Shown piece by piece: positions 11,310 through 23,800 of a DNA stretch of 64,000 bases. The translations under genes were made by a program, and so were the position numbers. A model generated the notes under the pieces. It ran no database searches. It was not told the DNA's origin and saw only the letters and a list, made by a program, of their open reading frames with translations. Each line of letters begins with the position of its first letter. Position 1 is the stretch's first letter. The stretch covers positions 1,364,001 through 1,428,000 of the forward strand of contig OX421494.1 in assembly GCA_949126835.1 (NCBI GenBank), read 5' to 3'. The DNA comes from Anisus vortex (Eukaryota > Mollusca > Gastropoda > Planorbidae).

Positions 11310-11604
11310 GGCCCACCAATAGCTTGTTATTTGTCAATGTGGTCCCCCAAAAGCTTGTTATTTGTCAATGTGGCCCCCCCAATAGCTTGTTATTTGTCAA
11401 TGTGCCCCCCCAATGGCTTGTTATTTGTCAATGTGGCCCACCAATAGCTTGTTATTTGTCAATGTGGCCCCCCCAATAGCTTGTTATTTGTCAATGTGGC
11501 CCATCAATAGCTTGTTATTTGTCAATGTGGCCCATCAATAGCTTATTATTTATTTGTCAATGTGGCCCCCCGCCCCAATAACTTGTTATTTGTCAATGTG
11601 GCCC
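11310..11604. repeat. 33-bp minisatellite overlapping the kinase stop codon
   Basis: About nine units of CAATAGCTTGTTATTTGTCA followed by ATGTGGCCCCCC. The last unit (11,575-11,604) overlaps the end of the minus-strand kinase gene. The final codons and the stop (C-E-G-P-H-stop) are read partly from repeat sequence. Confidence 0.9.
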
Positions 11605-11898
11605 TTCACACAAAAAGTTTGCCCAATTCTTTCTTAAAAGAATATCAAAACGAGGAATTCTATCTTCTGCTAGAGAGAGAGAAGGAAGTTCCTGATTGAC
11701 AAAGACATTTTCTAATGGCTTAGATTCTGTTCTAATTGTTTCAATAAGACAGAGTTGAGCTTTCTCTATCCCCGAAGGTTGTCCTTGATTAGCTGAGGAG
11801 TTAAAATGTTCCACCTGAAGGTTGTAGTCCATGAGGTCTTCATGTTGCTCTGTTTCTCTAATTGCAGAGGATACTGACATCTGAAGTTTCATTTCATT
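11593..11898 (-). CDS. Kinase last coding exon
   Basis: It opens after acceptor tctataaag and runs 101 codons to a stop at 11,593-11,595. The stop and the last few codons fall in the last unit of the 33-bp minisatellite. No polyadenylation signal was sought beyond the repeat. Confidence 0.75.
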   Translation of the reverse strand, partial: NEMKLQMSVSSAIRETEQHEDLMDYNLQVEHFNSSANQGQPSGIEKAQLCLIETIRTESKPLENVFVNQELPSLSLAEDRIPRFDILLRKNWANFLCEGPH

Positions 11899-14800
11899 CT
11901 TTATAGAGAAACAAAGAAAACAGATGAATTACAGAACAAAATAAAGTCTCAAGTCTTGTTACAAAATATTTCAAGGTAATATTTCATGTCTTCAAAATTA
12001 CATTTTTAACCCTTTTACTACCACAGGTTTTTAAAATAAATACTCGCTGACTTTTATGGGGCACAGTAGCCGAGCGGCAGCGCGTTCGCCTGGCGATCCG
12101 AAGGTCCTGGGTTTGAGTCCTGGTGGAGCCGGGATTTTTCCCAGGACTTGAGGGTGTCCCTGAGTCTACCCAGCTCTGATGGGTACCTGACATTAGTTGG
12201 GGTAAAGTAAAGGTGGCTGGGCATTGTGCTGGCCACACATCCCTTTGTATGCACAGAAACTGGTGAACGCTGCTTCACCAGACCTATGATCAGTTTGGTC
12301 CGAAAGGTACTTTACTTACTCGCGGAATTTGCATATTTTTACCATTTCTTTATTTATTTATGTCAATGTGACATCGTCGGTGTTTAAGTATTTGAAAATG
12401 ATGATGTCGTTGTGATGTCCTTGGTATGTAAAGGGTTAATAAGATAACTTGAATAACATAAAAATACAAATGTAAAACAAGTAATTATATTTTAGTAAGC
12501 CTAAATTGAATATTTGGTAACTTGTACTATTTTCTGTCAACATCAGCAAGAAATTATTGTTTCCTTATAATTTATTGAGCAATATTTTTGAAATGAATAT
12601 TTTTTGTTGAAACTTCCATAATTTATTTTTCTCCATACCCTCTTTAACTCTCCCAAAACAAATGTGTACTATATAGACTCACTAGTGATGCTTTAAGTTT
12701 CTTGTCGTGAAGAACAGTCCGTTTCCTCAATACCAGGTTTTCCTTTTTAATGTCAACATCCATATTGTCAACATTTTTCTAACCAGAAGAAAACGAAAAA
12801 TTGGTTTTAGTACCTTTCATTAAATTAAATGTATCTTATGATTTAAAGTAATTCTTTCATAGCAATGTCATTTTTCTCTTTAGTACCTGTTTCAGCTCTG
12901 AGGAAAATATTAATACTTATTGTATTATGTGTTACATTTTTATCTTATATGTTACAAATGCTCCTTCAAAACAGAAGAGCATTGCATCCTTTGCTTATCC
13001 GTGGTTTGAGTCTCGTCTTGTATTTTGATTTGTTTTAAATAGTGTTGAGTTATTTGTTTCCAGGAAACCCATTCCATGCCTGTATGCCTCTTTATGAAAA
13101 AAGATAACTTGTATGTATTTCTTCTTGCATATGGAATAAGGAAAGCATTTTTTATCCTTTGGTCTATGTGAGTATTGTAATAGATAGATTGTGGTTGGGT
13201 TATATTTATAACTTTGAATCTAATGGTTTATGTATTATCACTACCATTCTCTTTGCCCTTCCTTTCTCTAGTGTTTCTAGGTTTAGTGATTTAACTTCTT
13301 TTTTTTCCATAAGTTTTACAGACGTTCCTTTTAGATAGAAGATTATTACGTCAACTAGGCCCAAAACTCCTGCAGGGCGTCAGGGATAGATCCTGCGACG
13401 TGTCGGTTGACAGCCCGGTGAACTAACCACAGGATCTGCCGGCCTCTCATAGGATTTGCTGTATTAGTTAAAGGATCCATCTACTATTTAAACAAAACGT
13501 CCTAGTGAATGTAAGGTGTTCCAGTTCTCCCAACAAAAGGTTTTCCCAGGACCAGAAGTTTCACTGCGCAGAATAGTACAGAAGACAGGTCTGAAGCGCA
13601 AGGCTATATTTTACTGGAACTGGAACGTGTTGCTTCAGCTTGTTGTGTCCTGTTTTTTGTAAAAGATAATTTGTTGGTCTTTGTGGGAAAATTGATAGCA
13701 TCTGATGTGGTTTGCAGCTCAGAAAGCTTTGATTTGTATTTATGTCTAACACAGATAATCTGGACATTTAAATTGTTTTCATAAAAACAAGAGGTAAAAA
13801 CAGTTTCTTTTATTCTAGCTGCAAGAAAAAATTCTATTCTCTTTCTTCCTAAGTGGTATTTTGGCATGGGATGGGTTGCTTGAATTATTTCAGAAAACAA
13901 ACAATGTAATATCACTTAAAATTTGTCTTAAAATGCAAGGCTAATGTTAAACCATGGCTGACAGCGGTAAGCAATAATCTTTAGATGGCCAATTAGTAAA
14001 TTCAAAGAAAAGATAAAATTAGAAACATAAATTTCTTTTACCTCTGGCATGTGTAATTCTGGAATTGTCTGGCACCTTTCTGGGTGTGGCTTTTTAAGTT
14101 CACCTGTCAAACAAAACAAAGTTATACTCAAGTTAACATAGCTCTGTCAATCAGAGCCCAAACTGAAAGATTAAAGAACTTCTTTGTTCTTTATTCTGTG
14201 AGACTTTATCAACGCTGCTTTTGACTAAAGCATAATCAAGAGCCAGATGCGTGTTGAGCAGATTTGAAGATGACTAGTGTGTATGTGTGTGTGATGTATT
14301 TGTTCTGATTGTTGTGCTTGTGTTCTTGTAATACTGCAATGTAATATTGTATTCAAACAACATTTCCTTTTTGGATCAATAAAGAAATCTTATCTTATCT
14401 GAGTATCTTATTAAGTTTTAAAGTAATTTTTATTGCTGCATACAAGCCTAGCCTACAAATGGCATAATGAAATGTTCAAGATAAAATATCAAAATTAATT
14501 TTGTTGATACAATTTTTAATTTCTGTATGCGTCACCCCAAATTGCATTTGCATTAAACTTAAAGTGCCAAAAATATTGAAATGTTATTAATTATTAATTT
14601 ACAACAATTGTTGCATCCTCTTAAATTACATAAATTAAAATTAAAATTTTTTATAATATTTTTATATTATATATTATTTGCTAAATTATCTTTTTATTTT
14701 CTTCATAAACAACAAAATCCTTCAACTAACCTTCTAAGTATTCAAGGATTTTTGAAGCCTTCCATCTTGAATTTGCGTTGACAAGAAGGACATTACTCAA

Positions 14801-17800
14801 TAGATGATCAATGCTTTCATTACCAGTTGTAAAATATTGACTAAGAGGATCAGATAGCTGGCCAATCTAATTTAGACAACAAATTACAGTGTCATCATTA
14901 GAGTGCATTACAATATGAGAAGTGTATATGGAAGTAATGACAACTGACAAGTGTAACACCAATAGTCAAATCACTTAAGATAGAGATACTAGAGTTCAGA
15001 AGGGCAAAGAGTAAAGTAGTAATAATTATAATACATAAGGCATTGAATTCTAACTTAGAAATACAACATAATAACAATATATTACAATGCTCAGATAAAT
15101 ATAAGGACAAAAACACTTTTCTTATCCCATTTACGAGAACAATGCACATATGAACTTTTTTTTTCTTAGCGGCATCTGGGCATGGATTGGGTTGCTTGAA
15201 CAAACCAGGAACATTGGCAACTTATCATTTAAAAACCTAATCAAAATGCAACTGGAATACATGCTTTTTGTGTTTAAAAGTGATATTTTTGTGATGTCTG
15301 GTTTAATTTTTCTTTTGTTTTTGCCTCAGTATTGTTACTGTACTTGTGTTTAGTTTTTTGTGTGTATCTTTGATATTTGTGAAAAAAAATTTATGAAATT
15401 TGAAGCGAGTGTAAATAAATTCTTAATAGGATCGCAAAGTTTTTTTTTATTAGGATTATTATTTTTGCAAAGATATTAGACTGAAAGTGAAATATTTCTA
15501 ATTTTTGTGTCTTTGTTTCTAAAACAACATTCTTACTTTCACCTTATTCTAGAATTTAAAAATGTTCTATTAGCATATTCTAGATATTCTGCTTTTTTTG
15601 AAATGTAACACTTAGGGTTTCATTTATAATAAAAGCTGTACAAAAAGCTTTGATTGCATTGGGTCTATGCAAAAAAAAAAGGTCATGAAAATGGGCTGAC
15701 CATACGGGGGAAAATGCCATGGTAGCTATAGAGTTAAATGAATCAATTGGTGCACTAAAATGTACACTTCACCAAGACTAAATTTGATAATGCAGGGGTG
15801 GACCAATGCGGCTCAAAATGACCTCGTGCTTGCCCACCACTGTACTAAAGCAGCTATATGTATAGACCTCATGTTTGCCAAACCCTGACATATATCAAAG
15901 GTAGTCTAATGCAGCTCTTAATGACCTCATGTTTGCCCACCCCTGTCTGACATGTAATAGTGATGGTCTAATGCAGCTCTTAATGACCTTATGTTTGCCC
16001 ACCCCTGTCTGACATGTAGTAGAGATGGTCTAATGCAGCTTTTCCCCCTCCGCTGTCAATAAGCCAATGTGGTAACTTTCAAAATGCAACTTTACCAATC
16101 TGATAGTTTCTGCTTTCTTTTCTTTTCTATCTGTATACATAGAAAGGTCTTTCTGGAAATACTGCATTGTGGGATGTGCTCTTTTGTAAATGAAGAGTAT
16201 AGTCAACCCTGCGGCCCAGATATCAACCTCAGTATTGAATGATCTCATCCGTTGCAAATTTAGTGTAGAATCCTGAATCACAGACAAACAAAACAAATTT
16301 AAATAGATGAAATAAAAAACTTTGTTCGATGGAAGTTTTCTTTATTAGGCACTTTGCAATTTTCTTTTTCATCTTTTCTCAAAGGTCACAAAAATAAAGT
16401 TACCAGGTGGAGAAAAGAGGGGCTCAGTGGCCGTGCGGTAGCGTTTGGTTGGCGTATTAAAGGTCCTGGGTTCGAATCCTGGCACTAGCTGGATTTTTTC
16501 CCCGGATCTTGAGGGTGTCCCTGAGTCTACCCAGCTCTGATGGGTACCTGACATTAGTTGGGGTAAAGTAAAGGTGGTTGTGCATAGAGATGGCCACACA
16601 ATCACCTAGTATGCAGTGGCCACAGAAACTGGTAAATGTTGCTTCACCTGCCCTATGGATCAATTTGGTCAGACGGGAAACTTTACTAGGTTGAGAAAAA
16701 GAAGAAGGAATCATTTCATAATGTAGTTCACATTACGCTTACTCTGCGGATCCCTCGTGTGAGGCTAGTGTCCGCTGGCGAACGTTCATTTTCCTACGCA
16801 GGACCGTCCGCTTGGAATCACCTCCCACTACAGCTTCGCCAGAGCCCTAGCTATGACACCTTCAGGAGCCGGCTGAAGACTCACCTATTTCGTCAGCAGA
16901 ATTAGCGTATTACTATATATTTCGTTGTCTGTCTGTATTCTGTAACTGTCGTCTGCGCATAGAACTGTCACCAACGGGATATGCGCTATATAAGCACCGT
17001 TATTATTATTATTATTATTATTAAAGTGCTGTACTACCATTAGACTTATTTAAGTAGATTTTCCATTAAGTGGATATTTAGTGATATTTGAACCTCAATT
17101 TCAGCTACACCCCTAAAGTATAGATGATAATAGTCTCACAAATTTTGTGCAAAATTCATATCTTTTACAAGTTATAGGCAGTATAGGCAATACAACTTGG
17201 TCGATCACAATATAGAAGTATTAAATTCACAGTATCACAATAAAAAATCTGCAAAAAGCTGTAGCATTTTATTGGTGGTTTTCTTAAAAGTTGACATGTA
17301 ATTATGTACATTCTAAAGAAGTTATTCAACAGCTTAAAGTTTATCCAATGTTTAACCTTATTTTGTGTGTGTTGTTTTCGAGCTTCAAAATATGCTTTGT
17401 TAAAGTCTGGAGGAAGATATTCAGGTGTCAGCCCAGTTAGTCTTTTAGGATCCTTGTTGGTTTGACATGATCCAAAGTCAATCAACTTGAGAAGAAATGA
17501 GCCATCTTTTATGTTTAAACAAATATTTTGTGCTGTTGGTAGAAAAAAAAAGGTTTCTGTTGTATTCATTTCATCCAATGAATTCAGAAATAGTTAGTCT
17601 GTAATTACATAGTAGTTAGTCTGCAATCACTTGGTAATATTCAGTTAAGTATTTACTTACTTAAATATACTGCACAGAACAGAAACAACGGTAACATTGA
17701 TTTATTACTATAAACAAATGTGTTAGCAATAAGCAATCAAAGTCAAAGATTCAAATGTCTTCAAACCTACGTTTAAGATCCCAGTGAGTTATGCTGTGTT

Positions 17801-20800
17801 GGGCAAGTGTGTTAACACCCGTAAATAGCTGCGATGAGAATATGAGTATGTGTTTCTTCAGAAACTCACTCTTGTCTTTAATTAAATTGTTAAGTGAAGT
17901 TCCTGAAAATTATAGGATAAAAATATGGAGGATAGTATTAAAAAAATATTTATTCCTTTTTTAAAAGAGAATTTTAAGATAAAATAGCAACATTGTTGAT
18001 GCCTTATGCATTACTCATTTCCTTTTGGCGCTTAGACAGCCAGTCTCATTTCTCAGATAAAGGTGACCGTCTTCACAGGACTTGGCTGAAACCATTACAG
18101 CACTGTGGTACCTTGGGATATGGTTTCAGGCTGCTCTGTGGTGCTGTAGGATGTGGTCTAGATATTGTAGTCTTAAATTCCACATAGGCAAATCTGAAGT
18201 TGCTCACACTGAGAATGTGCATAGAGGCCTGCTTGTATATGATAGATGTATATATATAGATGCTTGTATCAGCGGATTCAGTTCTTCGTCCATTGGTCAT
18301 TATATATTTTTAGCATGGTCCTTGTCTTGTTGTAGAACAGTGTTCTGGTTAGGGCCCAAGCTATAATTCATCTATCCCAAGACTGGCCGGCCACATGTCC
18401 AGTGACATCACAATGAGAGGGCATTCACTTTAACACAAGATCGCAGGGCAAATAGTCCACAATTAGAAGAAAAGTCATTTTAAATCAAGGTGACAATTAG
18501 AGGGAATCCACTTTAACACAAGGTGACAGGGCAGAATGTCACACAATTAGAGGGAATCCACTTTAACACAAGGTGACAGGGCAGAATGTCACACAATTAG
18601 AGGGAATCCACTTTAACACAAGGTGACAGGGCAGAATGTCACACAATTAGAGGGAATCCACTTTAACACAAGGTGACAGGGCAGAATGTCACACAATCAG
18701 AGGGAATCCACTTTAACACAAGGTGACAGGGCAGAATGTCACACAATCAGAGGGAATCCACTTTAACACAAGGTGACAGGGCAGAATGTCACACAATCAG
18801 AGGGAATCCACTTTAACACAAGGTGACAGGGTAGAATGTCACACAATTAGAGGGAATCCACTTTAACACAAGGTGACAGGGCAGAATGTCACACAATCAG
18901 AGGGAATCCACTTTAACACAAGGTGACAGGGCAGAATGTCACACAATCAGAGGGAATCCACTTTAACACAAGGTGACAGGGCAGAATGTCACACAATTAG
19001 AGGGAATCCACTTTAACACAAGGTGACAGGGCAGAATGTCACACAATCAGAGGGAATCCACTTTAACACAAGGTGACAGGGCAGAATGTCACACAATCAG
19101 AGGGAATCCACTTTAACACAAGGTGACAGGGCAGAATGTCACACAATCAGAGGGAATCCACTTTAACACAAGGTGACAGGGCAGAATGTCACACAATCAG
19201 AGGGAATCCACTTTAACACAAGGTGACAGGGCAGAATGTCACACAATTAGAGGGAATCCACTTTAACACAAGGTGACTGGGCAGAATGTCACACAATTAG
19301 AGGAATCCACTTTAACACAAGGTGACAGGGCAGAATGTCACACAATCAGAGGGAATCCAATTTAACACAAGGTTACAGGGTAGAATGTTCATGTGATTTC
19401 TAGAAGACATCATTCCCCGTATAGTGAATCTTTCCGTCTATATAATGGGGCAGACTTACGAGTAAGCTGTGTGTAAAAGAGAGAGATGGTAGTGAGGCTG
19501 ACACCAGTTGAATACTAAGAAATAATTAGCTGTTAATGACAAATTTGTTTATTACCTGCATATTCTTGAATGATGTTAAAATATTGTCCATCAAAGAAAC
19601 AGCCCAAGACTCGAGCAATATTTTCTTCATTTTGTAACAGAATGGGTATTTCTACTTCATTTGGTTCTATTTGTTCTTTACTCTTAAAAGGAAAAAAAAA
19701 AGACAATGTAACAAATAGAGAACTCATTTTTTAAAAACTCAGAACAATTTAACAAAGAGAAAATGGCTACATTTTACAAGATAACAAATATTAACTGCAG
19801 CAGAATTAGCATTTCTTTTGCAATTGGGTTCTTGACACTATTACAAAGACGTTGTTTTTCTGTCAAAATGTGCACCATATTGTTTGAAGATATTTCATTT
19901 ATATGCTATATAGTTTCCTTTTTTAAAGTTTTCTATTTCTGTGCGTCACATTTGAACAAATTAAAAACTAATTTAAAACCAGCTGTTCTAATAATAATAC
20001 TAAAACACTTACTTAATAAGATAGTTCATCTATATTAAAAGGATAATTTTGAAAAAAATGTGTCGTAAGACAATGAAATAGCACTTTTAATGATAGTTGC
20101 CAACTTATATATTAAACACATTTTCTATTTACTAAAGATATTGGAAGATAAATAGAAGTATACTCATTTAAAACTACTCTATAAATAAAAACATGTATGA
20201 CTCAAAAGTGGACCTACAACTTGTTTCATGATCAGCAAACATTTTGTTTTACTGTCACTACATTTGTAAACTTGTCCAAAGCCACCATTAGCAAAAACTT
20301 TTTCTTGTTCCTTTTGTATATTTTCAATTCCTGAATACATCTGAAAATAGAGCAGAATGGAGTTTTAGGTCAGTGACAATTGTTCTACAGCTGTACAAAG
20401 TTATAAGCTGTACACAATCCACCATACTAAAACTTATAAAAATAACCTTTGCCATTTGTATGCCTGGATTATTGTAAGTGTGCATTATATTATGTGAGTG
20501 TGCAATCATATGTATGAATAGTGTGCATGTATATTGAGTGTAAATAGCAGCACTATGACGTGGAGATTGGTGCGTCCCTAGTGATATGTTTACCAACAAG
20601 AGGAGAAAGTCGAAAGGCTAGTCAGTCACGAATCGTACTTAGTCATGGACAGAAGTCAGACAGGTTCTGAATAAGATCAGACACCACTAGATGATTACTA
20701 GATTGATATGAATGTGCCTTGATTGATATTATGAAGATTAAAGAACTGAACCTAAAAAGATCACCTTCTGTATTACTGAAGTTGTATTGAAGTGTTGTGA

Positions 20801-23800
20801 AGTTTGCATCTATATTTGTCCTGTGACATTTATGGATAAGCATACGGGTAACACAATAATCTTCTATATAAAACATGCGACCATTACTGTCATTTAGTTT
20901 CAATTTTGGACTAAGATTTTTTTCTAGTATATAAGGCATGCTTTTGACATTTTTACCCAGAACATCAAAAATAAAAATAGAAAAGGTCTCTTTTATATTT
21001 ACAGTTTAAATACTTGTTTTCCAAGGAATCACCCAGAAAGAAAGAAAGAAAAAACCTAATTTAATATATCTAACAATGTTTAATGAAGAAAATATTTAAA
21101 AATAAGGGATATATGTCATTCACATTGTTCAATAAGGATTTTAAAGTCTAATGAAAGAAACAGTTAAAAATTTATTTTATAGGTTGAGTGGGAAGGGGTG
21201 TGATGACAATTTGAGAGAATGGCGTTTGGACATGGAATGGGTTGCCTGAACAAACCAGGAAAACTAGTAACTTAACATCATTGAAAACACTAATAAAAAT
21301 GCAAGACTAGACTTGGACTACGGGTGAGCGTAGGGCTCAATAATCTTCTTTATAGAAGGAGGGTCTGTAACATATAAGAATGTGTTGTGGAACTAACATC
21401 TATGGGCAAAGTTTCAGCTCAATCAGCCATTTGAAAGTCTGGTCGCATATACATATATAAAAAAGCGAAGTTTAATACAAAGGATTTAAAAAAATCTTGC
21501 TTATGTATTTAAAACTAATATATCTTGTAACTTACAAAATGAAATAAAAAAAAATGTAAACAAGATTACCTCTAAATTGAAGCTATAAGTAAATGGTTTC
21601 ATTTCTTTCTTCTCATCGCCTAGCAACTGATTACGTAGGTCATGTTTCAAGTTACTACTGTAAGTAGACATACAAAATGGCTGCCAATTAATCAATTTAT
21701 GAACTGTACCCTATGGACATTAAGGACATTTTTTTAATGTTCCTTTGTGTTGTTTATTAATTTAAAAATCATGCTATTATAATTAAACAAATGAGCCTAA
21801 CCATCCCCCCTTCCCACCAAAGAAACAGCTGACAAAGTGACACAGGAAAGATGGGTTCAACTTTAAAACAATGGAAAAAATGTCCAGTAGAAATGTGTTT
21901 GGCACAACCTGAACGAGATGATAAACTGGGAGCAGATACCCTAATGATTAAAGCCTCGGCCCTAACCCTTTAGAAATACTATATCCCGTGAATAAATGGA
22001 CTCGAGGACAAAAGTTCCAAAGTATTTCAAAGACCTTCTTATTCCTAATACACTGATATTTGATCATAAGTAAAATGAAACTATTGTTACTGAACCATTT
22101 TTTATATGTGAATAATATAGATTATGACATACTTGTACTCTATAGTTTTGAAACGCAGGCAACTTTCCTGCCCACAAGGCGAATCAAAAGTGCAGTTGCT
22201 AGGCTCACTGACTAAGACTTTCCGTTTCATATCAATGATCTGGTTTTCTGTTTTAAAGTAATACAACATATATATAATTCTGCATTTGTATTTTCATACA
22301 TATATAGATCTAAGCACTTAATGACATGATTGCTACAAAGTAATCACATTTTTAGATATATTTTTACAAACATATAAACACAGTACAACAATATGAAGAT
22401 TAGATTAAAATATCCATAAATACTAAACACACATGTCTAGAGTGGAACAAAAGCAAAATTTTAGAGAAACTGTCAGTGTTTTGTGAGAATGTTTAATTGT
22501 GACTGACAAGTTGTTGTTTTTTAAACTTACCATAGTCAGGTTTTGGTGATGTTATCGGATGAGCGTTGTCAATTTCCTTCATTAACTCAGGAGATATCTT
22601 GAGCCTCTTTGGGTTGTGTGAATTTTTGAAAATACAGACATCTTCAATAGGCATATCTGAGCAGGGAATTCTTCTTGGTGTTACATTAAAGTCTATCATG
22701 GAATAACAAAAGAACATTAAATATTCATTTTAAAAAGTATATATATAATATATATATATAATATATATATAATAAAATATCGGTATATACTAAAATATAT
22801 TTTAAATACAAGTAGAAGCATTCTACATTTCCTAATGTCTTGAGAATTTTTTCTCTGCAAAACTGCATCAAGTCTTTTATACATTTATACACATGAACAA
22901 TGCACTAAAACACCTACAATGCTTAGATATTATCATAAAAGATTTAAGCAGATACTCACAATTATGTTAATGTCTTATGAATATGTTTTATGTGTATATA
23001 AAAAATTATTTTTTTTTTAATTACCAAAGACTGCATTTTGTGGTTTTATGTCATAAGCCTCTTCAATTTTGTTCATAAAATCAGCATCTATTATAGGCCT
23101 CTTTGATTCGTGCATGTTTATATCACACATATCATCAATGGAGTTATCTGAACACAGAATACTGCCTGGTTCTCCATAAAAGGCTTTTATGTAATAGAAG
23201 AAGATACAAAATTAAATTAGAAATTTTACATAGGATTACAGTGAACCCTCGTTTATCCTGGTAGATAGGTTTTGAGATAGCTGAAAATCCGCGAAGTAGG
23301 GACACCATATTTACAGTACTTATTTAACCCGTATTCAGACTTTTAAAACCCTCCCTTTACTTACTGTTAACAAACCACACTTTACAGTAATGTACAGATA
23401 TCTATAGTATGTACATTCAGTACACAGGCACAAATGTTTAGCAATAATCAGTATTTTGGGTCTTCATATAATATCGCAACTATTTTTGACATTTCTGGAA
23501 AATTTGCAATATAAATTCTCATAAAATATTTAGAAAAAATCAATGTGAAGTCGTGAATCCACGAATGTTAAAACGCAAAGTAGCGAGGGTTCACTGTATT
23601 GATACAAACTAAACAAATGTTTTAAATACTGCTAGTCCAACACATTAAGATTTAAAAAAAATAAAAATACATATTGTTTTATAACATATGTAACAATTTT
23701 TTAAATTGTATTATTGTTATTTTAAGTTATCTATGCACAATCCTGATGGAGATGGGGTGGGTAGGCTGGCCAAATTCTATTATGGAAATTGAATGGTGAG

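Noticed and set aside
12060..12135. tRNA gene
   Set aside because: A and B boxes are present but the sequence continues into the shared SINE body and the acceptor stem does not pair; the same unit occurs many times.
18416..19387. CRISPR-like direct repeats
   Set aside because: There are no unique spacers, units are contiguous, and the context is an intron of an animal gene. The same applies to 40,033-42,019 and 5,451-6,466.
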